NCBI RefSeq assembly: GCF_000021925.1
Contig: NC_011830.1
Span: 582,501 to 646,500 of the forward strand
DNA: 64,000 bases
Source: Desulfitobacterium hafniense DCB-2
Lineage (GTDB): Bacteria > Bacillota > Desulfitobacteriia > Desulfitobacteriales > Desulfitobacteriaceae
Direction of reading: 5' to 3'
Positions 42,996-51,732 of this stretch are shown here, in pieces (the stretch's first letter is position 1; every line of letters begins with the position of its first letter). The notes below the pieces were generated by a model. That model saw only the letters and a list, made by a program, of their open reading frames with translations. It was not told the origin of the DNA and did no database searches. A program made the translations under genes and the position numbers.

Positions 42996-43024
42996 ATTAT
43001 AAAGACTTAATTAAACAAAATCAA
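42996..43024 (-). promoter_or_regulatory. Sigma-A promoter of the HesB-like gene
   Basis: On the minus strand TTGATT (43024-43019) and TATAAT (43001-42996) are 17 bases apart. The -35 box overlaps the terminator of the gene upstream. Confidence 0.6.
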
Positions 43025-43052
43025 CATACCCCTTGGGGGTATGTTGATTTTT
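43017..43052. terminator. Terminator after the GGDEF gene
   Basis: A near-perfect stem (AAATCAACATACCC with its complement) around a short loop, with T-rich sequence on both sides, so it works in either direction. Confidence 0.8.
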
Positions 43053-43123
43053 TATTCGTTCACCATTAAGAAGGCATAAATCCCTTGATACATATGCCCT
43101 GAGAAAGGGAAAGGAGCCGCTGA

Positions 43124-43966
43124 TTATTGTTTAAAGTATTTTCCGTCACCCAGATAAAACAGCTGCTTGTCCCGGTACATTCGTTGGTCGGCTGAGGACA
43201 AAACAGCCTCCATATTCTTTTCTTCCAAAGAAGTGGCATAACCTAAGCTTAAGTTTAATACCGCGGGAGTATTCTCGGTCGGAATCTTATTTTTGCTCCT
43301 TATTCTGTTGGCGATGGTTTTGAGAACGGCTTCCTGATAAGAGGTAAGAATCAGAAACTCATCGCCGCCAAAGCGGAAGGCGAAATCAGTATCTCTGATG
43401 CTGCTTCGAATAGCCTCAGCAGCTTCCTTGAGGATTCGATCCCCTTCTTCATGGCCAAAATGGTCATTGATATACTTCAAACCGCTAATGTCAAGCATAA
43501 TCAGCCCGTAAGGCTTGGACTCCGTAATATAGCTCTGAATAACCGTATGAAAGAGATTGCGGTTATATAGCCCTGTGAGGGCATCCGTTTCGGCATTTTT
43601 CTTTAATTTTTCTAAACTTTCTTCTCTCGCCGTCACATCCTTGGTAAGAATCATTGCCCCCATAAATTTATCCGGTATGTTGATCGGGGAATAGGCGTTC
43701 TCAATAAACCTGTTTTGAGTTTTAATCACTTTGTGCCATTCCATAGCGGCAGGCTGATTAAGTTTCTCAATCACTTTGGGCTGGTTTTCTTTTTTGTGAC
43801 AGGAGAGAATAGTATTTTCGGGGAGCTTATTGTCCCAGCCAAGCAATTCACCGGCCAACTGATTGAAATAAATAATTTTTCCCGTATTGTTGACAAGAGT
43901 TAAACCGATTTTTAATTCCGCAAGGATAGTATCGATAATCTCAGTTGGAATGGAATTGTAATTCAT
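43124..43966 (-). CDS. PAS-GGDEF diguanylate cyclase (280 aa)
   Basis: A PAS sensor (about 8-115; LVNNTGKIIYFNQLAGELLG) is followed by a GGDEF domain (about 122-280). The catalytic GGDEF motif is intact at residues 200-204 and an RxxD inhibitory site (RDTD, 191-194) lies five residues upstream, so the enzyme should make cyclic di-GMP with product feedback. There is no membrane segment or EAL domain. It lies upstream of the HesB-like gene on the same strand but a terminator separates them. Confidence 0.9.
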   Translation of the reverse strand: MNYNSIPTEIIDTILAELKIGLTLVNNTGKIIYFNQLAGELLGWDNKLPENTILSCHKKENQPKVIEKLNQPAAMEWHKVIKTQNRFIENAYSPINIPDKFMGAMILTKDVTAREESLEKLKKNAETDALTGLYNRNLFHTVIQSYITESKPYGLIMLDISGLKYINDHFGHEEGDRILKEAAEAIRSSIRDTDFAFRFGGDEFLILTSYQEAVLKTIANRIRSKNKIPTENTPAVLNLSLGYATSLEEKNMEAVLSSADQRMYRDKQLFYLGDGKYFKQ

Positions 43967-44207
43967 AAAAGCCCCCCTGGTTTAGAATTTAGCATAGTTG
44001 AATATTGGCTTACACGGGCTGAAAGCAGCACCCTGGCTCGGAATAATTAAAGCTTATCAAAATGATGTGAAGTGTCAAGAAAAGAATCTGCCGGAATGCC
44101 TGCCGGGCCATTCCCGGAGAGGACATACTTATCCTGCAGCGGGAAACAATAGTACTCAGTGACACCTTACAGAATATTAACCAAAAAGAAAGAACCGGCG
44201 TGATAAT

Positions 44208-46664
44208 ATGAGGTCAAAACTCAATCAGTACAACCAAAAAAGGAATTTCACCAGAACCTTGGAGCCGGAGGGGATCACAGAAATGCCCCAGGAGGGGCTG
44301 AGGTTTGTAGTGCAGCACCATCTGGCCCGCAGAGATCACTACGATCTTCGTCTGGAATGGGATGGAGCCATGTTAAGCTGGGCAGTGCCCAAGGGGCCTT
44401 CCTACAATACCCGGGATAAGAGACTGGCTGTACAGGTGGAGGATCATCCTTTGGAATACAGGCATTTTGAGGGGACCATTCCCAAAGGGGAATACGGGGG
44501 CGGTGTGGTCATGCTCTGGGATGAAGGCTTCTGGGAACCTTATGTGGATGTGGATGGGGGACTCCATGAAGGTATGCTGAAGTTTGTACTGAAGGGCAGA
44601 AGGCTTAAAGGCAGGTGGGCTCTGGTACGGATGAAAGGGAAAGCCGGGGACAAGAAGGATAACTGGTTGTTGCTTAAAGAAAAAGACGACTATGTGCAAA
44701 CTGCCGACGGAATTTCCCAATTTATCACCAGCATCAGGACCGGACGCACCATGACGGAAATTGAAGAAGGGGAGGAGGAAAAATTCACCCGAAACCCCTT
44801 CAGCAGTACGGAAGTGCAGCTTGCCAAATTAGTCCGTCACCTTCCCGAGGGTGAGGGCTGGCTTTATGAATTGAAGTATGACGGCTATCGGATCGTGGCC
44901 TATCTTGAAGGGCACAGGGTCCGGCTTATGACCAGGAACGGCCATGATTATACAGAGCGGTTCCAGGATGTGGCCTCTTCCCTCGCTGATTGGGCTGAGG
45001 GAAGGGCCATGATTCTGGATGGGGAAATGGCCATTACGGATCCGGAGGGCAAGACGGACTTTCAGGCTTTGCAGAACTATTTGAAAAATCCCCGGACCAA
45101 AAACCTGACCTATATCCTCTTTGATCTCCTGGCCCTGGATGGAGCCGACTTGCGGGGACACCCCCTGATCCACAGGAAGGAAACCCTGGCGGCCTTGCTG
45201 GAGAATGCTCCCCCAAACCTTCACTACAGCCGGCATGTGAGGGGAAAGGGCGAAGAAAGTTTCCGGGCGGCTTGTGAAGCAGGCATGGAGGGGATTATCG
45301 GCAAAAAAGCCGATGCCCTTTACAGCGGAACCAGGAACGGCGACTGGATCAAGCTGAAATGTGATCAAAGGCAGGAATTCATCATCGTCGGCTATACTCT
45401 TTCCCAGAAAAGAATCAGTGGGATCAGCTCCCTTCTCCTGGGTATTTACGAAGGCCGGGAATTGGTCTATGCCGGCCGGGCCGGTACCGGCCTGAAGGAA
45501 AGCGACATGGAGGAACTTGAAGAGAAATTTAAGGACATCAGGAGAAGTTCGGCGCCCTTTAAACCTGCTCCTAAGCCCAGAGCCAATGAACGGATCACCT
45601 GGGTGGAACCTGAACTGGTGGTGGAGGTTAAGTTTGCCGATTGGACCGAAGAGAATCTATTGAGGCAGGCCAGCTTCAAAGGCTTGCGGGCGGATAAGAA
45701 CCCCAGGGAGATCAGGAGGGAGAGGGCGGATGAGGAAAAAGATGATGGGGAACTGCAGCTTCAGCCACCTGCCCCTGAAAGGAAGAGCCTCATGAAAATC
45801 AATACCAACAGCATGATTATCGAAGGAATCAAGATCAGCAGTCCGGACAAGGTGATCTTCACCGATCCTGAAATCACCAAAGTGGATATGATCCGGTATT
45901 ACGCCAAGGTGGCAGAGCGCATGCTGCCCTATGTAAGCCGCCGGATTCTCAGCATTGTCCGCTGTCCCAAAGGGGTAGCCCAGACCTGCTTTTATAAGAA
46001 GCATCCCGGCCCCGGCAGTCAGGGAGTTGTCACTATTCCCATTCTCACCAGTGACGGAACAACAGAGGACTACTTCTATATTGAGAACCCTTCCGGGCTG
46101 ATCGCCGAAGCCCAAATGGGCACTCTGGAATTTCACATCTGGGGGAGCCGTGTTGATGAGCTGGAAAAGCCGGATCTGATGGTCTTTGATCTGGACCCCG
46201 ACGAGGGAATGGAGCTGGGTACGGTGCGCCAGGGTGTGCGGGATCTGAAAACCATCCTTGCCGAGCTTTCCCTGAACTCCTATCTCAAGACCAGCGGGGG
46301 CAAAGGATACCATGTGGTGGTCCCCTTAAAACCCGCCGTTTCCTGGGGAGTCTTTCATGATTTCGCCCAAGGCGTCGCCCAGGTCATGGAGCAGAAATGG
46401 CCGGATCGTTACACAAGCAATGTGCGCAAGGCCAAGCGCACCAACAGGATCTTCATCGACTGGATTCGCAACGGCCGGGGAGCCACCAGCATTGCCCCCT
46501 ATTCCCTGAGAGCAAGAAGGGGAGCCAAGGTATCCATGCCCATCACTTGGGAGGAGCTGGATACAGTGGCTCCCGACGGTGTGGATATGGCGGAGGCCCT
46601 GCGCAGGATCCAGGACAGTGATCCCTGGGAAGGGTTTTTCCGGAATCAGCAGCGGCTTCAGTGA
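44208..46664 (+). CDS. ligD: Multifunctional ATP-dependent DNA ligase LigD (818 aa)
   Basis: Complete LigD in the order phosphoesterase, ligase, polymerase. The phosphoesterase part (about 15-160) has VVQHHLARRDHYDLRLEWDG and GTIPKGEYGGG. The ligase part (about 200-500) has the adenylated lysine in ELKYDGYR (Lys223), DGEMAI and the OB-fold. The primase-polymerase part (about 535-815) has YVSRRILSIVRCPKG and the metal motif VFDLDPDEG. LigD repairs double-strand breaks together with Ku, for example in germinating spores. No ku gene is in the window, though it often lies beside ligD. The ATG at 44208 lacks a strong ribosome site. Confidence 0.95.
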   Translation: MRSKLNQYNQKRNFTRTLEPEGITEMPQEGLRFVVQHHLARRDHYDLRLEWDGAMLSWAVPKGPSYNTRDKRLAVQVEDHPLEYRHFEGTIPKGEYGGGVVMLWDEGFWEPYVDVDGGLHEGMLKFVLKGRRLKGRWALVRMKGKAGDKKDNWLLLKEKDDYVQTADGISQFITSIRTGRTMTEIEEGEEEKFTRNPFSSTEVQLAKLVRHLPEGEGWLYELKYDGYRIVAYLEGHRVRLMTRNGHDYTERFQDVASSLADWAEGRAMILDGEMAITDPEGKTDFQALQNYLKNPRTKNLTYILFDLLALDGADLRGHPLIHRKETLAALLENAPPNLHYSRHVRGKGEESFRAACEAGMEGIIGKKADALYSGTRNGDWIKLKCDQRQEFIIVGYTLSQKRISGISSLLLGIYEGRELVYAGRAGTGLKESDMEELEEKFKDIRRSSAPFKPAPKPRANERITWVEPELVVEVKFADWTEENLLRQASFKGLRADKNPREIRRERADEEKDDGELQLQPPAPERKSLMKINTNSMIIEGIKISSPDKVIFTDPEITKVDMIRYYAKVAERMLPYVSRRILSIVRCPKGVAQTCFYKKHPGPGSQGVVTIPILTSDGTTEDYFYIENPSGLIAEAQMGTLEFHIWGSRVDELEKPDLMVFDLDPDEGMELGTVRQGVRDLKTILAELSLNSYLKTSGGKGYHVVVPLKPAVSWGVFHDFAQGVAQVMEQKWPDRYTSNVRKAKRTNRIFIDWIRNGRGATSIAPYSLRARRGAKVSMPITWEELDTVAPDGVDMAEALRRIQDSDPWEGFFRNQQRLQ

Positions 46665-46740
46665 GAAGGAGATTTTTAAGCCGTTTTTTGCACTGCCAGA
46701 AAGTATAAGGACAGCCAGCGACTTCGCCTCACTGAGGATA

Positions 46741-46777
46741 GGAGTCAAAGGCAACAATAGATAGAACCTTTGACTCC
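46741..46777. repeat. Inverted repeat upstream of the toxin-antitoxin pair
   Basis: GGAGTCAAAGG (46741-46751) and its exact complement (46767-46777) with a 15-base loop. No T tract follows. It lies between ligD and the promoter region of the antitoxin and may be a weak terminator or an operator. Confidence 0.5.
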
Positions 46778-46821
46778 TCGGACTAAATTTGGTACTATAT
46801 TTGTATAGGTGGTGGTAAGCT

Positions 46822-47085
46822 TTGAATGGCAAAGAAGATATTAGACCTATTTCCTATATAAAAGCCAATGCAGCCGAGGTTCTGGATCAGGTGAACGAAT
46901 CTCGCCGGCCTGTCTACGTCACTCAAAACGGCGAGGCCAGAGCCGTCTTGCTGGACACAGAGTCCTATGAGAAACTTAAAAATGCCGTTGGGTTATTGAA
47001 GCTGCTGACTCAGGGAGAAGAGGACATTGCTAAAGGCAAAGTCCTGTCCCAGGAGGAGTTTTTCCTAAGCATGGACCGGAATTAG
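46822..47085 (+). CDS. Phd/YefM-family antitoxin (87 aa)
   Basis: DNA-binding antitoxin fold: IRPISYIKANAAEVLDQVNE, RRPVYVTQNGEARAVLLDTE and SYEKLKN are the family's signature, followed by a toxin-binding tail. Start TTG at 46822 after GGTGGTGG. Located immediately before a RelE/ParE-type toxin. It should neutralise the toxin and repress the pair's promoter, which holds TATATT near 46796-46801. Confidence 0.88.
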   Translation: MNGKEDIRPISYIKANAAEVLDQVNESRRPVYVTQNGEARAVLLDTESYEKLKNAVGLLKLLTQGEEDIAKGKVLSQEEFFLSMDRN

Positions 47086-47118
47086 GCCTGCCGCAGCTGG
47101 AAGATGCAGCGGAAAATC

Positions 47119-47445
47119 ATGAATAAGATGTATCAGGTTCTGTGGACACAAACTGCCCAGCAGGATTTAAGAACAATCATCGCTTATATCGCTGATGACA
47201 ATATAACGGTGGCGCAAAGAATATATACGGAGATCAGGCAAAAATGCGGCAATTTACGGCAACTGCCTCATCAGGAGCGAATCGTTCCTGAGCTGAAATA
47301 TCATGGCATTACCCTTTATCGGGAATTGATTATCCGGCCTTGGCGGATTATTTATAAACTTGAAGAAAACAAGGTTTGGGTTCTTGCCGTGATCGATGGC
47401 CGAAGAAATATGGAAGATATTCTGCTCAACCGGTTTATACTATAA
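47119..47445 (+). CDS. RelE/ParE-superfamily toxin (108 aa)
   Basis: A compact alpha/beta toxin: VLWTQTAQQDLRTIIAYIAD is the N-terminal helix pair, and ELIIRPWRIIYKLEENKVWV and AVIDGRRNMEDIL are the sheet and C-terminal segment of ParE/RelE proteins. The start is uncertain: 47119 has GCGGA five bases upstream, 47104 abuts GGAAG. The target (ribosome or gyrase) cannot be read from sequence alone. Confidence 0.86.
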   Translation: MNKMYQVLWTQTAQQDLRTIIAYIADDNITVAQRIYTEIRQKCGNLRQLPHQERIVPELKYHGITLYRELIIRPWRIIYKLEENKVWVLAVIDGRRNMEDILLNRFIL

Positions 47446-47541
47446 TGTGTTGTGCCTTGCGGTCGGTGCAAAGCACAGCTTCGTTGCAATAGGTGTATTT
47501 AAGCTGAAAATTGAAACCGTGATTTATCATCACGGGCAGAT

Positions 47542-47579
47542 GAACCCCATGAGCAAAGAATTCATGGGGTTCGCTTTTT
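47542..47579 (+). terminator. Terminator after the toxin gene
   Basis: GAACCCCATGA pairs with TCATGGGGTTC (11 bp), then GCTTTTTG. A small CGTGAT/ATCACG hairpin lies just before. Confidence 0.8.
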
Positions 47580-47647
47580 GCTTTAATCAGAGATTGTCGA
47601 TGTGATTAGCCTCAACTGATGGTTGAGAGTCCGCAAAAATGATTCGT

Positions 47648-47675
47648 TTGATGTGAAAATTGTAACTTTTATAAT
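47648..47675 (+). promoter_or_regulatory. Sigma-A promoter of the flavoprotein gene at 47749
   Basis: TTGATG (47648-47653) and TATAAT (47670-47675) with 16 bases between. The rest of 47446-47748 shows only the terminator. Confidence 0.55.
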
Positions 47676-47748
47676 ATAAGTAAGCAATCATCAAGGCACA
47701 TGGATCATGCCTTTCTGAGGAGTTGTTTATAAAAAGGGAGGTTATAGA

Positions 47749-49536
47749 ATGGACAAGCAAAAGACAGAAAAAGAAAATCGGATTGAGATGTCCCGCAGAT
47801 CATTTCTGAAAGGCAGCTTGACTGCCGGTATGCTGGCAGCCGGCGGAGCGATGCTGACAGCCTGCTCTCCGGCAACGACAGGCAGTGCCGGCGCAGGCGC
47901 TGGAGATGCAGGTACAGCTGGATCAGGCGACGGCAATGCCGGCAGCCGAATCGCACCGGGATACGCGAATCCGGATGGCATCGGCATCCCGCTTCAGCCC
48001 GATCGCACCGAAGACGCTGATGTGGTGGTAATTGGTTCGGGCATGGGTGGCTTCGTGGCAGCCATGCTGTCTAAGGAGCTCTCCCCAGAATCCAGGGTCA
48101 TCATGCTGGAGAAGAACGGCTTCCTGGGCGGCAACACGAACTTCGCAGAAGGCGGCGGAGGTTTTGCCAACCTCAGCCCGGCAGACGCCCGAATGAAGAG
48201 CCTTTCGGAATGCGCTGCCCGTAACTACGTGGTGGATCCCCAGCTTTTCTATACCATGTGCCTGGAGCAGGGTGATTGTTCCGATTGGCTGTTTGCCAAG
48301 CACAAAGTACCGCTGGCTTTCTATGGCAGCCCGCAGCCGCTTTATGAAGGCGGCCATGGCGCATCGGCCATCAAAACACTGACACCCCAGGCTGAGGCGT
48401 TGGGGGTCGATATCCGCCTGGATTCGCGCGCTTTCGCGCTGGTGCTTGGCGATGAGTACACGGTGACCGGTTTGCAGTACAAGGATGGGGACGACAAGGT
48501 TGTACAGGTCAACGCCAAGGCAGTAGTGATTGCCTCGGGAGGCATGAACAACAACTCCGATCTGCTGAAACTATACGCAAATCAGGACGTAAACAAGATC
48601 ATACCTCTGGGCATAGGGCAAGACGGCGATGGCCATCTGATGGTTGAGCAGACCGCCCATGGCAAAAGTCTGCTCCAGACCATCGATGGCTTCTTTGCCG
48701 GTATGGGTACCAACAGCGAGCCGGGTGACTTTAACTCCGATCTCAACACAGCTGTGGGTTTCCAGTTCAGCGATATCTTCGTCAATCAGTATGGCGTGCG
48801 CTTCTACGATGAGTCGGTATCATTCATCAAGGGTTTCGGCCTCACCGCGATCTCGCAGATCATTCTAGCTCAGGCGCAGGCCTTCTCCATTTTTGATGAG
48901 TCCTACCTCCGGAAGTGGGAGGCCGGGGAGTGGCAAAATGGCAAGAACGGCTATGACAGCGCCACAAAGCTGCCGCGCAGCGATTATCCTTTGCAGGTCA
49001 GAGAGGACTTGGAAAAGTTCTCGTCCATGAGCTGGTTTTATCAGGCCGACAGCATCGAGGAGTTAGGCAAGGCGATAGCTGCCGATGTCGAGACCTTCGT
49101 TGTGGAGGATTTCGTAAAGACGGTGGAGGCCTACAACGCGGCGGCTGCCGGAGCCGAAGACGAGTTCGGCAAGCCGGCGGAGTTTATCTGGCCCCTTGGG
49201 ACCCCTCCCTTCTATGCCGTCAAGGCCGGAGTCAACGCCTACAACACCAACGGCGGCATCCGTATTAACCGCTCTGCACAGGTCACCGACGCCAAAGGCA
49301 AGCCAATCTCCGGCCTCTACGCCTCCGGCATCGCGACCGCAGGCTGGGATTCGCAGACTTACGGTGGCGGAACCAATCAGCCTGTGGCCATCTGGTGCAG
49401 CTGTGCGGCGGCGCGCCATCTGGTTGAGAATTGTTTAGGTGGCACAGTTGACCCCAACTGGATGGGCGATGTTCATGTCACTGATCTTTATGAAGAGTTT
49501 GCCAATATAGACACCAGCGGTAATCCACTGGGCTAA
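47749..49536 (+). CDS. Tat-exported FAD flavoprotein, fumarate-reductase-like (595 aa)
   Basis: The N terminus has a Tat motif (SRRSFLKG) and a lipobox (LTAC, Cys39), so the protein is exported folded and probably lipid-anchored outside. A Gly/Ala/Ser-rich linker follows. The FAD domain begins DADVVVIGSGMGGFVAAMLS and ends with the typical GLYASGIATAGWDSQTYGGG. It belongs to the flavocytochrome c / fumarate and urocanate reductase group, but lacks heme motifs and the FMN-binding domain. These proteins use an enoate-type acceptor that is often unknown. A LysR-type gene converges on it; the usual regulator arrangement would be divergent. Confidence 0.85.
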   Translation: MDKQKTEKENRIEMSRRSFLKGSLTAGMLAAGGAMLTACSPATTGSAGAGAGDAGTAGSGDGNAGSRIAPGYANPDGIGIPLQPDRTEDADVVVIGSGMGGFVAAMLSKELSPESRVIMLEKNGFLGGNTNFAEGGGGFANLSPADARMKSLSECAARNYVVDPQLFYTMCLEQGDCSDWLFAKHKVPLAFYGSPQPLYEGGHGASAIKTLTPQAEALGVDIRLDSRAFALVLGDEYTVTGLQYKDGDDKVVQVNAKAVVIASGGMNNNSDLLKLYANQDVNKIIPLGIGQDGDGHLMVEQTAHGKSLLQTIDGFFAGMGTNSEPGDFNSDLNTAVGFQFSDIFVNQYGVRFYDESVSFIKGFGLTAISQIILAQAQAFSIFDESYLRKWEAGEWQNGKNGYDSATKLPRSDYPLQVREDLEKFSSMSWFYQADSIEELGKAIAADVETFVVEDFVKTVEAYNAAAAGAEDEFGKPAEFIWPLGTPPFYAVKAGVNAYNTNGGIRINRSAQVTDAKGKPISGLYASGIATAGWDSQTYGGGTNQPVAIWCSCAAARHLVENCLGGTVDPNWMGDVHVTDLYEEFANIDTSGNPLG

Positions 49537-49625
49537 ATTCCTGGATATTGAACTCCGGTCGCCTCGCGGCGAAGTTGCCAAAACCCTCTCCCTGTCAAGT
49601 AGACAGGCCAAAAAGGATCTTTCAG

Positions 49626-49658
49626 CGGACTCTGTTAAATACAGAGTCCGGTTTTTTA
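49626..49658. terminator. Terminator between the flavoprotein and LysR-type genes
   Basis: CGGACTCTGT-taaat-ACAGAGTCCG followed by GTTTTTTAA. Confidence 0.85.
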
Positions 49659-49745
49659 ATGCGGCGCTTTCGTACAATTGCCGCTAAATGATTGGGCGCC
49701 AGGCAGGCCATTTCTTTTCTCCTGTTTTCTGCCGGCAAGAAGTTG

Positions 49746-50639
49746 TCAGTCACTTATACTGTAATGCTCTTTTACGTATTTTATAAATAACTGCACTGGT
49801 TTGGAGACAGGCTTATACTTTTTGTAGCTCAAATAGATATTCCACGGCAAAGAAGGACTAAAGGGGACTGCCGTATCGCCGGTATGCTCCAGCACTCCAT
49901 ACATGGCGTAAGGTCCCGTGCCAACATAGCCGGGTGAGGCAATCATATCCAAGGCCAGGGATGTGTCCGCTGTTTTTACTTCGTAATTCAAAGTGATATT
50001 TTCAGCTTGAGCTGCTTTTGCCAATAGAGCGAAGGACTTATACGACTCGCCCTTGGTCACGATTTTCTTATCCGCCAAATCTTTTAAAGTCACATAATCT
50101 TTCCTGTCCAGACAATTATTGCCGCCGCGTGTGATAGCACAGAGCTCGGAAGAGCAGAGCAAAACCGATTCATATTCCTCCTGGTTGGGCAGGGTGTTGA
50201 TATGGAAACAGGTCTCAACCAGACCTGCTTCGAGATATTCCTCCACCACCCTGTCCGGCAATTCCAGGTAATCGGGATTCAGCTGTGGGTATAATTCCCG
50301 GAACTTTTTAAACAGATTAATATCAAGGATGCTCAATGAATCCGGCACAATCGCCACGCGGAAATAACCGTTTTCAATCTCCGACAACTGCTTGATGCGC
50401 TGATCAAAGGCGTAATAATCCTCCAGCAAGGCTTTGGCTTGAGGCAGCAAGCCCCGGCCGATATCCGAGAGGATTAGGTTGTTGTTCTTTCTGATAAAAA
50501 GCTGGCAGTTATATTCCTTTTCCAGGTTATTGATCGATTTGCTTAAGGCCTGCGGGGTGACAAACAGCATTTTGGCTGCCTGGGCAAAGCTCCCGTATTT
50601 AGAAACTTCCGTAAAGTAATAGATTTGTTTAATCTCCAC
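49746..50639 (-). CDS. LysR-family transcriptional regulator (297 aa)
   Basis: N-terminal winged helix: IYYFTEVSKYGSFAQAAKML then VTPQALSKSINNLEKEYNCQ. The C-terminal ligand-binding domain is about 90-297. GTG at 50639 is chosen because AAGGTGG lies just upstream; the GTG at 50648 overlaps it. It is followed by a terminator that it shares with the flavoprotein at 47749 and is preceded by a second LysR-type gene on the same strand. A CAACC-aaa-GGTTG palindrome at 50674-50686 lies just upstream. Confidence 0.88.
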   Translation of the reverse strand: MEIKQIYYFTEVSKYGSFAQAAKMLFVTPQALSKSINNLEKEYNCQLFIRKNNNLILSDIGRGLLPQAKALLEDYYAFDQRIKQLSEIENGYFRVAIVPDSLSILDINLFKKFRELYPQLNPDYLELPDRVVEEYLEAGLVETCFHINTLPNQEEYESVLLCSSELCAITRGGNNCLDRKDYVTLKDLADKKIVTKGESYKSFALLAKAAQAENITLNYEVKTADTSLALDMIASPGYVGTGPYAMYGVLEHTGDTAVPFSPSLPWNIYLSYKKYKPVSKPVQLFIKYVKEHYSISD

Positions 50640-50694
50640 TTTGACCACCTTGTAAGATGAAAGATAGGGGTATCAACCAAAGGTTGCCGTTCCT

Positions 50695-51606
50695 CTAAGA
50701 CACAGGAATAATGTTGCGGGAAATAGTGATATAGTCATATTTGGCAATAAGAAAATCCTTCAGCAGGGTGAGGGGCAGGATACTTTCTTGTGATTTATGG
50801 ATCAACGTCAGGCTCCATGAAAAGGCGCTGCCGGCAAGGGGGCTGTTCCGTTCGACCTGAAGCTGCTTTGTATTGGGATAGGTGTATTCAAACATCAGGC
50901 GGTTTTCGTTTTCCATAAGGTAAAAGGCTGTTTTGGCCGAAGGAATGACTTCGACGCTGATCTGAACGCCTGCCTTCTGCAATTCCTCATACAGCGGCCT
51001 CATAATCAGTTCCGGAGAACCCCAGACGACGCATTTTTCACCGGCCAGATCCTCGATGCCGATCTGTTTTTTTCGGGAAAAACGGTGGGTTTCGGCGAAG
51101 GTCACGCCGAAGGGGAACCTGCAGATGGTATCGGCTGCGATTCCGGGAATGTCCCAGTCCATCATGACCAGAATGGCGGCGGTCAGCTCTCCGGACAGTA
51201 CCTTTTCAATCGTCTGATCCGTCGTCAGGGATAACAACTCCAGCGGCAGTTCCGGGTGAGCGGTTCCGAACTCTTCCAGATAGCCGGGCAGCTCCGGACT
51301 GAAGAACGGCAGAAGGGAGCAGGAAATCCCAAGCCGCAGGGTCTTTCCCTGAACGGCACCCACCTCCATGAGCATGGATTCATAGGTGCGTGTCAGCTCT
51401 TCCGCATAGTTTCGCACCGTTTCTCCTGATGCAGTCAGGGAAAGGCGGTTGCGCAAATTACTGAAAAGCGTCGTACCAAGCTCGGTCTCCAGAGATTGGA
51501 TCGTCTGACGCAGTGCCTGACGGGATATGAAAAGGCGGACCGCGGCTTTGGTATAATTCATTTCCTCACAGCAAACCAAAAAGGCCTTTAGCTTTGAAAT
51601 ATCCAT
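50695..51606 (-). CDS. LysR-family transcriptional regulator (303 aa)
   Basis: N-terminal helix-turn-helix: LKAFLVCCEEMNYTKAAVRL then FISRQALRQTIQSLETELGT; ligand-binding domain about 90-303. ATG at 51606 has GGAGG upstream, and the longer frame to 51699 is not supported. It diverges from the flavoprotein at 51733, the classical LysR arrangement, with a perfect 16-bp palindrome between them. It is therefore likely to control that gene and itself. Confidence 0.9.
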   Translation of the reverse strand: MDISKLKAFLVCCEEMNYTKAAVRLFISRQALRQTIQSLETELGTTLFSNLRNRLSLTASGETVRNYAEELTRTYESMLMEVGAVQGKTLRLGISCSLLPFFSPELPGYLEEFGTAHPELPLELLSLTTDQTIEKVLSGELTAAILVMMDWDIPGIAADTICRFPFGVTFAETHRFSRKKQIGIEDLAGEKCVVWGSPELIMRPLYEELQKAGVQISVEVIPSAKTAFYLMENENRLMFEYTYPNTKQLQVERNSPLAGSAFSWSLTLIHKSQESILPLTLLKDFLIAKYDYITISRNIIPVS

Positions 51607-51621
51607 CTCAGCCCTCCAAAC

Positions 51622-51637
51622 GCAAGCAATTGCTTGC
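51622..51637. promoter_or_regulatory. Perfect palindrome in the LysR/flavoprotein divergent region
   Basis: GCAAGCAATTGCTTGC is an exact 16-bp palindrome, 16 bases upstream of the LysR ATG and about 95 bases upstream of the flavoprotein start. Its position suits autoregulation and activation of the divergent gene. Confidence 0.55.
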
Positions 51638-51732
51638 ACCTTGTGAAAATTATAGCTGCTTTTTCGGGGCTTGTAAAGTTGATATACTGAAGCCGCCAAT
51701 ATTGCGCGAACAAGAAAAAGAGAGGGATTAAA

